DNA of 20,532 nt from DAHUYF01 sp052143095 (lineage in GTDB: Bacteria > Pseudomonadota > Alphaproteobacteria > ATCC43930 > CGMCC-115725), in assembly GCA_052143095.1 (NCBI GenBank), contig JBKQTR010000465.1, positions 1 to 20,532 on the forward strand, read 5' to 3'. A program made the translations under genes and the position numbers. Below the pieces are notes generated by a model, which saw nothing but the letters and a program-made list of their open reading frames with translations, was not told where the DNA came from and did no database searches. The stretch's first letter is position 1. Each line of letters starts with the position of its first letter. This document shows, piece after piece, positions 1-6,087 of this stretch.

Positions 1-175
1 CGCTCGCACTGACGGGGCCGGCGGCTGCTCCGGCGCGCGAGATTTGGGTCTGCGGCAGCGGCGCCACGTGCCAGGGCGCGAGATGCTTCATGCGCCGGCG
101 GGCGGTCTCGAGATCCTCGGCGATGCCCGCCGAGGCGCCGGGAGCGGCAGGGGCAATGCGGGGTCGGTCGGTCAT
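1..175 (-). CDS. Hypothetical protein, N-terminal part (runs off left edge)
   Basis: This is an open reading frame on the minus strand that begins with ATG at 175 and stays open to the window edge, giving about 58 residues. The visible part starts MTDRPRIAPAAPG and continues with a low-complexity Ala/Pro stretch, a short charged helix-like segment (residues about 19-31) and the segment HLAPWHVAPLPQTQ. No signal peptide or membrane helix is visible. Its start overlaps the stop of the upstream small membrane protein gene in an ATGA arrangement (175-172), which implies translational coupling and makes this start convincing despite a weak Shine-Dalgarno sequence. I do not recognise the family, and the informative part of the protein lies outside the window. 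Confidence 0.6.
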   Translation of the reverse strand, partial: MTDRPRIAPAAPGASAGIAEDLETARRRMKHLAPWHVAPLPQTQISRAGAAAGPVSAS

Positions 176-351
176 GAGGCAGCGTGCTCCGCCGCGGCGC
201 GCGCGCGATCGGTGCCGCGCGCCGCCGCCGCGCGCCGGGCGTGCTTTGCCTGCAGCTCGCCGAGCTCGGCGCGGGCGAGGTCGGCAAAGACGATCAGGTC
301 GACCAGAAAAACCAAGGCGACCACGACGCTTCTCCATCCGATATCCAACAT
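172..351 (-). CDS. Small single-helix membrane protein
   Basis: The product is 59 residues. It has a short cytoplasmic start (MLDIGWRS), one hydrophobic helix at about residues 8-24 (VVVALVFLVDLIVFAD), then an Ala/Arg-rich, probably helical, charged tail. An upstream GTG at 408 would add 19 residues. I prefer the ATG at 351 because it places the helix at the N-terminus and has GGAG about 11 bases upstream. The stop codon overlaps the start of the next gene as ATGA, so the two proteins are probably made together and may interact. The hydrophobic part could also be a signal anchor. The family is not recognised. An AT-rich control region with inverted repeats lies directly upstream. Confidence 0.6.
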   Translation of the reverse strand: MLDIGWRSVVVALVFLVDLIVFADLARAELGELQAKHARRAAAARGTDRARAAAEHAAS

Positions 352-442
352 TGCCGTATTGTCTCCGTCCTTCGAGCCGCTGTTATACGTCCTCTCCAGG
401 TGCCTCACCCCCTAAGATGTGCACTGCACAATACCGCGTTAA

Positions 443-485
443 TACCCCATTAGGGGTAATATTGTTTTATAAAGAGAAACAATAT
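443..485. promoter_or_regulatory. AT-rich control region with two adjacent inverted repeats
   Basis: The gap 352-534 is AT-rich in an otherwise GC-rich window and should hold the leftward promoter of the small membrane protein gene. Two perfect inverted repeats abut. The first is TACCCC-ATTA-GGGGTA (443-458). The second is ATATTGTTT, nine bases, AAACAATAT (459-467 and 477-485). The first resembles the G/C-tract operators of CsoR/RcnR/FrmR-type regulators, but no such regulator is in the window, so that is only a resemblance. I could not fix -35 and -10 elements with confidence. Confidence 0.5.
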
Positions 486-534
486 AGGGATTTTGCTCTA
501 TATAAGATCAAATTAGGGAATAATTGCGGCAGAG

Positions 535-723
535 TCATGGCGCGGCGGAGCAGCACGCCACCGCCCCGCCGGTCCACGCGCCCGGGTGCTCCCGGCGGGT
601 CTGCCGCACTTTCCCCAGCAGCGCGCGCAGCGCCGCCTCGCTCACGCCGTCGCTGGCCATCAACTGCCGGACGGCGCGATCGCCGAAAAGCTCGTCCAAA
701 CTCGGTTCGCAATGCTTGCCCAT
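535..723 (-). CDS. Small conserved-type hypothetical protein
   Basis: The product is 62 residues, begins MGKHCEPSLDELFGD and is followed by a helical segment (RAVRQLMASDGVSEAALRAL) and a basic stretch. The pattern of an LDELF motif, then an LMxxDGV segment, then a short helix is one I associate with short uncharacterised proteins of Alphaproteobacteria; this rests on memory, not a search. The start is well supported by AGGAGG five bases upstream of the ATG at 723. There is no membrane segment or signal peptide. The C-terminus contains a CC pair and N-terminal Cys5, which could in principle bind metal, but no function is claimed. Confidence 0.65.
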   Translation of the reverse strand: MGKHCEPSLDELFGDRAVRQLMASDGVSEAALRALLGKVRQTRREHPGAWTGGAVACCSAAP

Positions 724-833
724 GACAGCCTCCTGAGGCGCGATGCTGGCCGTCGACCGCGCCTGCGCTGCAGATGGCGATCGTTCCGGCCGTGATCATC
801 CCGACTCAGCCGAAGGCGCTGTTTATCCCCGGC

Positions 834-860
834 GAATAATGGCGCCGGCGGCAGGCGCCG
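834..860 (-). terminator. Possible terminator of the lipoprotein gene
   Basis: Immediately after the lipoprotein stop (861-863, read leftward) lies a GGCGCC / GGCGCC hairpin (841-846 with 854-859, seven-base loop) followed on the minus strand by ATTATT. The stem is strong but the following tract is not a pure T-run, so this is a weak call. Confidence 0.35.
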
Positions 861-1190
861 TTACTGCGGCTGCATCGTGTTGGGCGGCACGAGCGGCGCA
901 CCGGCATCCGGGAAATAGCCGCTGCGCTTCTGGTCGCTTTGTGTCGCGGCGGGATTGCCCGAGGTATCGTTCGGCGGCACGAGCGGTGCGTCGGCGTCGG
1001 GGTAATAGCCGCTCTTCTCCTGGCGGTTCAGCGTCGAGCCGGAACCGGTGTTCGGGGTCGGCGGCGCCACCAGCGGGGCGTCTGCGGCGGCGGCACCGGG
1101 CTGGCTGCCGGTCTCGGTCGCCGTGCTGCAGGCCGCAGCGCCAAACGCCAGCAGGAAAAGCATCGTCGAGGTGACATATGCGCGCTTCAT
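861..1190 (-). CDS. Putative lipoprotein with 30-residue tandem repeats
   Basis: The product is 109 residues. It starts with a typical bacterial lipoprotein signal: MKR, then a hydrophobic stretch, then a lipobox ending FGAAAC with the lipidated cysteine at residue 21. The ATG at 1190 has GGAGG about eight bases upstream. After the signal the mature protein is a disordered, Pro/Gly/Asp-rich chain. It consists of two full 30-residue repeats starting at residues 36 and 66 (ADAPLV ... SGYYPD; ADAPLVPP ... SGYFPD) and a truncated third at residue 96 (AGAPLVPPNT). The conserved parts are a DAPLVPPN block and an SGY(Y/F)PD block. It is probably exported and anchored to the outer or inner membrane. 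No known domain is visible, and the function is unknown. Confidence 0.75.
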   Translation of the reverse strand: MKRAYVTSTMLFLLAFGAAACSTATETGSQPGAAAADAPLVAPPTPNTGSGSTLNRQEKSGYYPDADAPLVPPNDTSGNPAATQSDQKRSGYFPDAGAPLVPPNTMQPQ

Positions 1191-1612
1191 GGGGCAGACC
1201 TCCAAGGATGTGCGCCGCTTTCCGCTGCAGACCGCGCGACGCGAAACGGCCTTCGCACGTGACCGCCGGGTCGCGCGCGAACCGGCGCGACCCGCTTTTC
1301 GCCGATGTCCTAGCCCCCCTTTCCTCCGCCGGCTCGGGCAAGCGAGAGCCGGCGATCTCATTGATGTGGGGGCGGCCCGATGCCGGGCAATTGCAGGAAA
1401 AGCTGAGCTTGCGGCGCCATGCTGGAATTGATGGTTGAATAGTGCGGTAACGACGCTGCTCGAGGTGCTCGACGCTACGGACTGCGACGCGGCGGGCTCC
1501 CGCGACATAACCGCGCCTGCCGTCCGCGATCGGCCCGCCGCCGCGCGGCTCCGGCCGAAGGTCGCGTTTTCCCGGTAGGCCACAATATCTTGCGGCTCGC
1601 CGAGGCGCTTCC

Positions 1613-1635
1613 CCGCGGCTTCGGCGCGGTTTTTT
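1613..1635 (+). terminator. Rho-independent terminator with no gene upstream
   Basis: A CCGCG stem (1613-1617) pairs with CGCGG (1625-1629) around a seven-base GCTTCGG loop and is followed at once by six T residues (1630-1635). That is the classical layout of an intrinsic terminator on the plus strand. No coding region on that strand precedes it in the window's 529-base gap, so it would end a small RNA, or act as an attenuator or insulator ahead of the kinase gene that starts at 1720. Confidence 0.5.
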
Positions 1636-1666
1636 CCGGTGAAACCGGCGCTAGATCCACCTCGGA

Positions 1667-1686
1667 AAAACAATCCGTTAACCAAT
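1667..1686 (+). promoter_or_regulatory. TTAACC motif upstream of hybrid kinase
   Basis: The block AAAACAATCCGTTAACCAAT lies 33 bases before the kinase start codon. Its near copy (one deletion, one substitution) lies upstream of the paralogous kinase gene at 10661-10679 on the other strand. The right half TTAACC equals the strong half of the alphaproteobacterial CtrA site (TTAA-N7-TTAA); the left half here is AAAA, so a full CtrA site is not shown. Confidence 0.45.
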
Positions 1687-1719
1687 GTCAATTATCGTCT
1701 AGCCCGTGGGAGGAGGGTG

Positions 1720-3591
1720 ATGAGCCTGCGGCCACGTCTGTCACCGGAGATGATCTATCCGCTGCTCGACTGGTTCATTCCGCCGGCTCTCAGGGCCGAG
1801 CGCGACATGCACCAGCGCGCACGCATCTTTCTCATCTCGCATTTCTTCGGCCCCTTCCTCGGCCACACCATCACCGTCTATCTCTACTGGCTCGATCCGC
1901 ATCCCGGCTACGGGCTCTGGGTGCTCGCCTCGGCCATCAGCATCTACTGGGCCTTTCCGTGGCTGCTCAAGCGCACCGGCGCCTTTACCGCCTTGGCGCT
2001 GATCTCGGTGGCGAACCTCGTCTTCATGATCCTGTGGGGCTGCTATCATTACGGCGGCGTCAGCTCGCCCTTCGTCGCCTGGCTCGTGGTCGTGCCGCTG
2101 CTGGCCTTCCTTTATCTCGGCCCCGCGCTCGCGCCGCGCCTCCTGGTGCTGGGCATGATCGCGATCGGCGTCTGCATCTTCTATGTGTTCTTCGCCGTCG
2201 GACATTCCTTTCCCGAGCACATACCGCTCCATTCGCTGAGCGGCATCGGCATCGTCTCGACCATCAGCGCGGCCGTCTACGTCTCGATGATGGCGCTCTA
2301 CTACGCCAGCATCGTCGCCAACCAATCCGAGCTCGAGCGCGAGGTGCAGAACCACCGCGCCACCGCGATCAAGCTGCGCGAGGCGAAAGAGGAGGCCGAG
2401 AACGCCAACCTCGCGAAATCCGAGTTCCTCGCCAAGATGAGCCACGAGCTGCGCACGCCGCTGAATGCGGTCATCGGCTACAGCGAGATGCTGCTCGAGG
2501 ATGTCGTGGGCGAGGGCAATGACGGGCAGGCCGCCGAGGATCTCGGCAAGATCAACTCGTCGGGCAAGCATCTCCTGTCGCTGATCACCGACGTGCTCGA
2601 TCTCTCGAAGATCGAGGCGGGCAAGAGGGAGCTGTTCCACGAGCGCTTCGAGCTCAACGACCTCATCGACGATCTCGCGGCGGCGGCGCGGCCGCTCTGC
2701 ACCAGGAACGGCAACGAGCTGGTCGTCGAGCGCGCCGGCACGCTCGGCGAGGCGGAAGGCGACATAACCAAGCTGCGCCAGGCGGCGCTCAACCTCTTGA
2801 GCAACGCAGCCAAGTTCACCAAGAACGGTCGCATCATCATGAGCGTGACGCGCGAGACGGCGCGCAACGGCGACTGGCTGCGCATCGCGGTGCGCGACAC
2901 CGGCATCGGCATTGCGCGCGAGAATCTGCGCAAGCTCTTTCAGAACTTCAGCCAGGCGGAGGCCTGGACGTCGACCAAATACGGCGGCACCGGCCTCGGC
3001 CTCGCGCTGACGCAGAAGCTCTGCCGCCTCATGGGCGGCGACGTCGCGGTGGAGAGCGAGCTGGGCCACGGCTCCTGCTTCACCATCAGGCTTCCCGCCT
3101 CGCTTGCCGAGACGGTGCAGTGGCGCAGCGAGGTCGATTGGGCGGCCGAGCCGGCGCAGGCCGCCAGCGCGCCGCGGCGTGACATCGTCATGGTCATCGA
3201 CGACGATCCGGCGGTGCTCGACCTCATGCAGCGCATGCTGCTGAAGGAGGGCTTCCGCCCGGTGCTCGGCGATGACCCGCGCAAGGCGCTGGCGCTCGCC
3301 CGGGCGGTCAAGCCGAGCGCGATCGTGCTCGACGTGCTGATGCCGGCCATGAACGGCTGGGAAGTGCTTCGGGCGCTCAAGGCGGATGCCGAGCTGGAGG
3401 CGGTGCCGGTGGTGATGCTCACCATCGTCGACGACCGCCGCACGGGCCTCGCGCTCGGCGCCGCCGAGCATCTGGTCAAGCCGGTCGACCGCGACGTGCT
3501 GATGCGCGTGCTCGACCGCGTCTGTCCGCGCGGCAAGGCCGATCACCCTGCCGAACCAACAACCGCAAAGTCGATGGTCGCCAATGCCTAA
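1720..3591 (+). CDS. Six-helix membrane hybrid sensor histidine kinase
   Basis: The product is 623 residues. Residues about 36-198 form six hydrophobic helices with little periplasmic sequence, containing the signature YGGVSSPF (111-118). A coiled linker (201-232) leads to the HisKA domain with phospho-acceptor His242 in MSHELRTPLN. The ATPase domain has the N-box (Asn358, Asn362), DTGIGI (Asp393 onward) and GGTGLGL (422 onward). A C-terminal receiver follows with acidic Asp494-496, phospho-acceptor Asp538 in LDVLMPAMNG, Thr568 and Lys587. All residues needed for activity are present. The ATG at 1720 has GGAGGAGG just upstream. The next gene, a lone receiver, overlaps its end by eight bases, so phosphate probably passes from one to the other. 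The sensor type (six helices, no extracellular domain) suits a membrane-soluble or small hydrophobic ligand, but the ligand is unknown. A paralogue lacking the receiver is at 9144-10610. Confidence 0.9.
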   Translation: MSLRPRLSPEMIYPLLDWFIPPALRAERDMHQRARIFLISHFFGPFLGHTITVYLYWLDPHPGYGLWVLASAISIYWAFPWLLKRTGAFTALALISVANLVFMILWGCYHYGGVSSPFVAWLVVVPLLAFLYLGPALAPRLLVLGMIAIGVCIFYVFFAVGHSFPEHIPLHSLSGIGIVSTISAAVYVSMMALYYASIVANQSELEREVQNHRATAIKLREAKEEAENANLAKSEFLAKMSHELRTPLNAVIGYSEMLLEDVVGEGNDGQAAEDLGKINSSGKHLLSLITDVLDLSKIEAGKRELFHERFELNDLIDDLAAAARPLCTRNGNELVVERAGTLGEAEGDITKLRQAALNLLSNAAKFTKNGRIIMSVTRETARNGDWLRIAVRDTGIGIARENLRKLFQNFSQAEAWTSTKYGGTGLGLALTQKLCRLMGGDVAVESELGHGSCFTIRLPASLAETVQWRSEVDWAAEPAQAASAPRRDIVMVIDDDPAVLDLMQRMLLKEGFRPVLGDDPRKALALARAVKPSAIVLDVLMPAMNGWEVLRALKADAELEAVPVVMLTIVDDRRTGLALGAAEHLVKPVDRDVLMRVLDRVCPRGKADHPAEPTTAKSMVANA

Positions 3592-3961
3592 GATCCTGCT
3601 CGTCGAAGACAACGAGATGAATCGCGACATGCTCGGGCGGCGCCTGAAGCGGCACGGCTTCGAGCTCTGCTTCGCCGTCGACGCGCCCAGCGGCATCTCC
3701 ATGGCGAGCGCCGAGCTGCCGGACCTCATCCTCATGGACATCGCGCTCGGCGAGATGGACGGCTGGGAGGCGACGCGCCGCATCAAGTCCAATCCGGCAA
3801 CGGCCGAGATCCCGATCATCGCGCTCACCGCGCATGCGCTGGCCAGCGACCGCGACAGGAGCGTCGAGGTCGGTTGCGCCGATTTCGACACCAAGCCGGT
3901 CGACCTGCCGCGACTGCTCGGCAAGATCAACGCCTGTCTCGGCGTCGCGCCGGGGAAATGA
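3584..3961 (+). CDS. Single-domain response regulator (DivK-like)
   Basis: The product is 125 residues and is a single receiver domain from end to end: acidic Glu8/Asp9 in LLVEDNEMNRDML, phospho-acceptor Asp52 in LILMDIALGEMDGWE, Thr82 in IIALTAHA and Lys104 in DTKPVDLP. This layout is typical of the DivK-type receivers found beside hybrid kinases. There is no output domain, so it must act by phosphotransfer or protein contact. Its ATG lies inside the last codons of the hybrid kinase gene (overlap ATGCCTAA), which indicates one operon and coupled translation. It converges with the leftward operon that ends at 4024. Confidence 0.9.
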   Translation: MPKILLVEDNEMNRDMLGRRLKRHGFELCFAVDAPSGISMASAELPDLILMDIALGEMDGWEATRRIKSNPATAEIPIIALTAHALASDRDRSVEVGCADFDTKPVDLPRLLGKINACLGVAPGK

Positions 3962-4023
3962 TCCGGCACAGCGCCGCGCGGCCGGCTGCTTGCGCCGGGC
4001 GGTGCCTTCGTCGAGCGTGGCGG

Positions 4024-4419
4024 TCAGTCGCTGCGGCGCAGCCGGTTCAGCAGGTCGCGCAGCGCGGCGATGTCGACGGGCTTCTGCAGATCATCGACCA
4101 CCTTGAGGCCGCGCGTCTCGGCCAACCGCCCCGCCGCCTTGCGGAACCAGCCGTCCTGGCCGCTGATGATGACCAGGAGGCCGTCGAAGCCGCTCTCCTC
4201 CAGCACCGGCAAGAGGTCGATGCCGTCGGCTCCGGGCATGCAGAGGTCGAGGGTGACGATCTCCGGCTTCCAGCTCGCGACCAGCGCGCGGACCGCGGTC
4301 GGATCCGACGTGGCTTGCGCCTCATAGCCGCATTTGGCGGCGACCCGCGCCACGAGATCGGCAGAATCGGCGCTGTCGTCCACAGCAAGCAGGCGCCCGT
4401 TGCCTCCCCCCGGCGCCAT
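4024..4419 (-). CDS. Single-domain response regulator next to alpha-oxoamine synthase
   Basis: The product is 131 residues and is one receiver domain: Asp14/Asp15 in LLAVDDSAD, phospho-acceptor Asp58 in IVTLDLCMPGADGIDLL, Ser86 in place of the usual Thr (LLVIISGQDG) and Lys113 in LQKPVD. A longer stretch than usual (WFRKAAGRLAETRGLKVVDD) separates the Ser and Lys positions. There is no output domain. The ATG at 4419 is only five bases after the stop of the synthase gene, so the two are almost certainly co-transcribed. This makes it the receiver most directly tied to whatever the synthase produces. A phosphorelay or scaffold role is the likeliest, by inference. Confidence 0.88.
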   Translation of the reverse strand: MAPGGGNGRLLAVDDSADSADLVARVAAKCGYEAQATSDPTAVRALVASWKPEIVTLDLCMPGADGIDLLPVLEESGFDGLLVIISGQDGWFRKAAGRLAETRGLKVVDDLQKPVDIAALRDLLNRLRRSD

Positions 4420-4424
4420 CTCGC

Positions 4425-5780
4425 TCAGGCTCCGATGGCGACGGCGATCGCGCCGGGAGGCGCGATGAGCCGGCTGTAAGGCTGATAGGCCGCCTGTGCC
4501 GCGTCATAGGCGGTGCGCAGCCGCGCGACGACATCATCGACATTGGCTTTGCTGTGCTTGGCCATCACCTGGAACCGAAAGCGCGCGCTGCCCTTCGCCA
4601 CCGCAGGGTATTCAACAAGGTTAGCCACCGCGCCCAGCTCCGGCAAGCGGCTGGCGACGAGGCGGGCGAGGCCTTCCTCGCGCATCATCACCGGCACGAT
4701 GGCCGAGGGCTCGCCGATGACCTCGAAGCCCGCCGCCTGCAGCTTGTTGCGCAGGTAGCTGATGTTGTTCATGAGCTCGGCGCGCAGCGTGCGGCCCTCG
4801 GCCGATTTGATGATCTCGAACGCCTTCAGCACGGTCGCCGCCTGGACCGGCGAGAGCGCGTTCGAGAAGGTCTGCGGCGCGCTGTAGTATTTGAGGTATT
4901 CACGCACCGCCGGCGAGTTGCAGGCGACGAAGCCGCCATTGGAGCCGAAGGTCTTGGAAAAGCTCCCCATGACGATGTCGACGAGGCCGATCATGTGCTG
5001 CAGCCCGATATGGCCGCGCCCGTCCTCGCCGAGATTGCCGAGATCGTGGGCGCAGTCGACGAGCAGGGTCGCCTTGAACTCGCGGCAGAGATCCTGCAGC
5101 GCGGCGATGTCGGGCGTGTCGCTGTCCATCGAGAACAGGCTCTCCGTCACCACCAGGATGGCGTTCTCCGCGTCGCGCGCGCGGATCCGCGCCAGGTGGC
5201 GGCGCGCCGAGGCGATGTTGAGATGGCCGTGCAGATGGACGTTGCGCGTCGCGGCAAAGGCGCCCTCCTGCAGGCAGGAATGGCAAAGGCCGTCCATCAC
5301 CACATGGTCGTCCGGGCGCACCAGCGCCTTGATGACGCCGAACCCCGCGGCCCAGCCGGTGGGGTAGAGCACGGCGTGCTCCATGCCGAGGAAATCGGCG
5401 ATCGAGCGCTCGAGCGCCAGCGAGTATCGGGTGTTGCCGATGAAGGCGGCCGAGCCGGCGCTGTGCACGCCATACTCGTCGATCGCCGCCTTGGCGGCTT
5501 CCTTGATCGCCGGGTGCGAGGCGAGGCTCAGATAGTCCTGCGAGCCGAAATTGACGCCGGCGAAGTGCTCGCCCGTATCCTCTTGGGCGGCGCAGACGGC
5601 TTTCGGCGCCTCTTCGGTGGCGCGTGAATAGGGCCACAGGTGATGCTGCCGGCGCAGATCCTGCCAGCGGAAGAAATGCTCGACCCGGCCCAGGAGATCG
5701 CCGCCGCGCAGATCGCGGTAATCGCGCAAGCTGCCGGTCAGGGCTTCCACCGGCGTCGGGGTCTCATTCATATACGGCAT
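4425..5780 (-). CDS. PLP-dependent alpha-oxoamine synthase family enzyme
   Basis: The product is 451 residues and belongs to the alpha-oxoamine synthase group (AONS/BioF, KBL, ALAS, serine palmitoyltransferase, CqsA/LqsA), which condenses an amino acid with an acyl-CoA. Visible landmarks are NFGSQDYLSLASHP, the PLP-stacking His167 in GLCHSCLQEG, Asp242 and His245 in VDCAHDLG, and the Schiff-base Lys276 in GSFSKTFGSNGG. The usual acidic residue after the Asp (DEAH or DDAH) is Cys243 here. An extra N-terminal segment of about 70 residues precedes the core. The start is ambiguous between ATG at 5786 and 5780; AAGGA lies eight bases before the latter. The next gene, five bases on, is a receiver, and the upstream gene on the same strand is a receiver-kinase, so a role in making a signal molecule is plausible. 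Sphingoid-base, ketobutyrate-type or biotin chemistry cannot be excluded from the sequence alone. No biotin or threonine-dehydrogenase genes are nearby. Confidence 0.85.
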   Translation of the reverse strand: MPYMNETPTPVEALTGSLRDYRDLRGGDLLGRVEHFFRWQDLRRQHHLWPYSRATEEAPKAVCAAQEDTGEHFAGVNFGSQDYLSLASHPAIKEAAKAAIDEYGVHSAGSAAFIGNTRYSLALERSIADFLGMEHAVLYPTGWAAGFGVIKALVRPDDHVVMDGLCHSCLQEGAFAATRNVHLHGHLNIASARRHLARIRARDAENAILVVTESLFSMDSDTPDIAALQDLCREFKATLLVDCAHDLGNLGEDGRGHIGLQHMIGLVDIVMGSFSKTFGSNGGFVACNSPAVREYLKYYSAPQTFSNALSPVQAATVLKAFEIIKSAEGRTLRAELMNNISYLRNKLQAAGFEVIGEPSAIVPVMMREEGLARLVASRLPELGAVANLVEYPAVAKGSARFRFQVMAKHSKANVDDVVARLRTAYDAAQAAYQPYSRLIAPPGAIAVAIGA

Positions 5781-6087
5781 CGCCATTGTCCTTCCGCAGA
5801 CTTGCAAATTGACCCGCCGCCAGCGTTCGGTGCCGCGTCGGGGCGGTTCCCCCTTTAGTCGGTGCATCCGCCGTTTATTAACCGGCTTGTCGGAGTTGAT
5901 GCCGTTTCTTGTTAAGGATTATGGCGAGAAATTGTAAAGAAGAGGTAAATCTTGGTAATTTACCCAGGAAAATCCTCGAAAATTTGAGCTAAATTTGCCG
6001 CTGATTGTGGCGAATATTAACAATATACGTTAATGTTTGCCCGACAATATTGTTAATCATCGATTCGGCGAGAAGCATTGCTTGTTT
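5781..6087. promoter_or_regulatory. AT-rich intergenic control region upstream of the synthase
   Basis: These 307 bases lie between the soluble kinase gene and the synthase gene, both leftward. They are far richer in A/T than the flanking genes, especially 5920-6057. They hold an 11-bp perfect inverted repeat (6016-6057), a palindrome GGTAA-T-TTACC (5954-5964) with a further GGTAAA at 5944, a direct repeat AAATTTG (about 5980-5998) and TTAACC at 5878-5883. The region most likely carries the promoter and operators of the synthase operon. I could not place a confident -35/-10 pair. Confidence 0.45.
6016..6057. repeat. 11-bp perfect inverted repeat
   Basis: ATTAACAATAT (6016-6026) is matched by its exact complement ATATTGTTAAT (6047-6057) across a 20-base spacer, about 31 bases past the kinase stop. 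The arms contain the 8-mer AACAATAT, also found inverted at 459-485. It may be an operator for the synthase operon or a weak AT-rich hairpin. Confidence 0.6.

Larger units (their letters stand above)
1191..1719. other. Gene-free divergent intergenic region
   Basis: These 529 bases separate the leftward lipoprotein gene from the rightward hybrid kinase gene. No open frame here has a credible start, ribosome site and protein-like composition. The stretch contains a good intrinsic terminator on the plus strand (1613-1635) with no plus-strand gene before it, and a TTAACC-containing motif (1667-1686) shared with the paralogous kinase at 9144-10610. It therefore could hold a small RNA or a long leader for the kinase gene. 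Confidence 0.5.

Noticed and set aside
1191..1719. Short open frames in the gap before the hybrid kinase
   Set aside because: They lack ribosome sites and protein-like composition on either strand.
1741..3969. 742-codon open frame on the minus strand
   Set aside because: It is the reverse-strand shadow of the hybrid kinase and receiver genes, which have intact catalytic motifs; it shows no recognisable domain of its own.
4425..5780. Firm naming as CqsA/LqsA, KBL, BioF or serine palmitoyltransferase
   Set aside because: The active-site motifs are common to the whole family and none of the subfamilies is clearly matched; gene order alone does not settle it.
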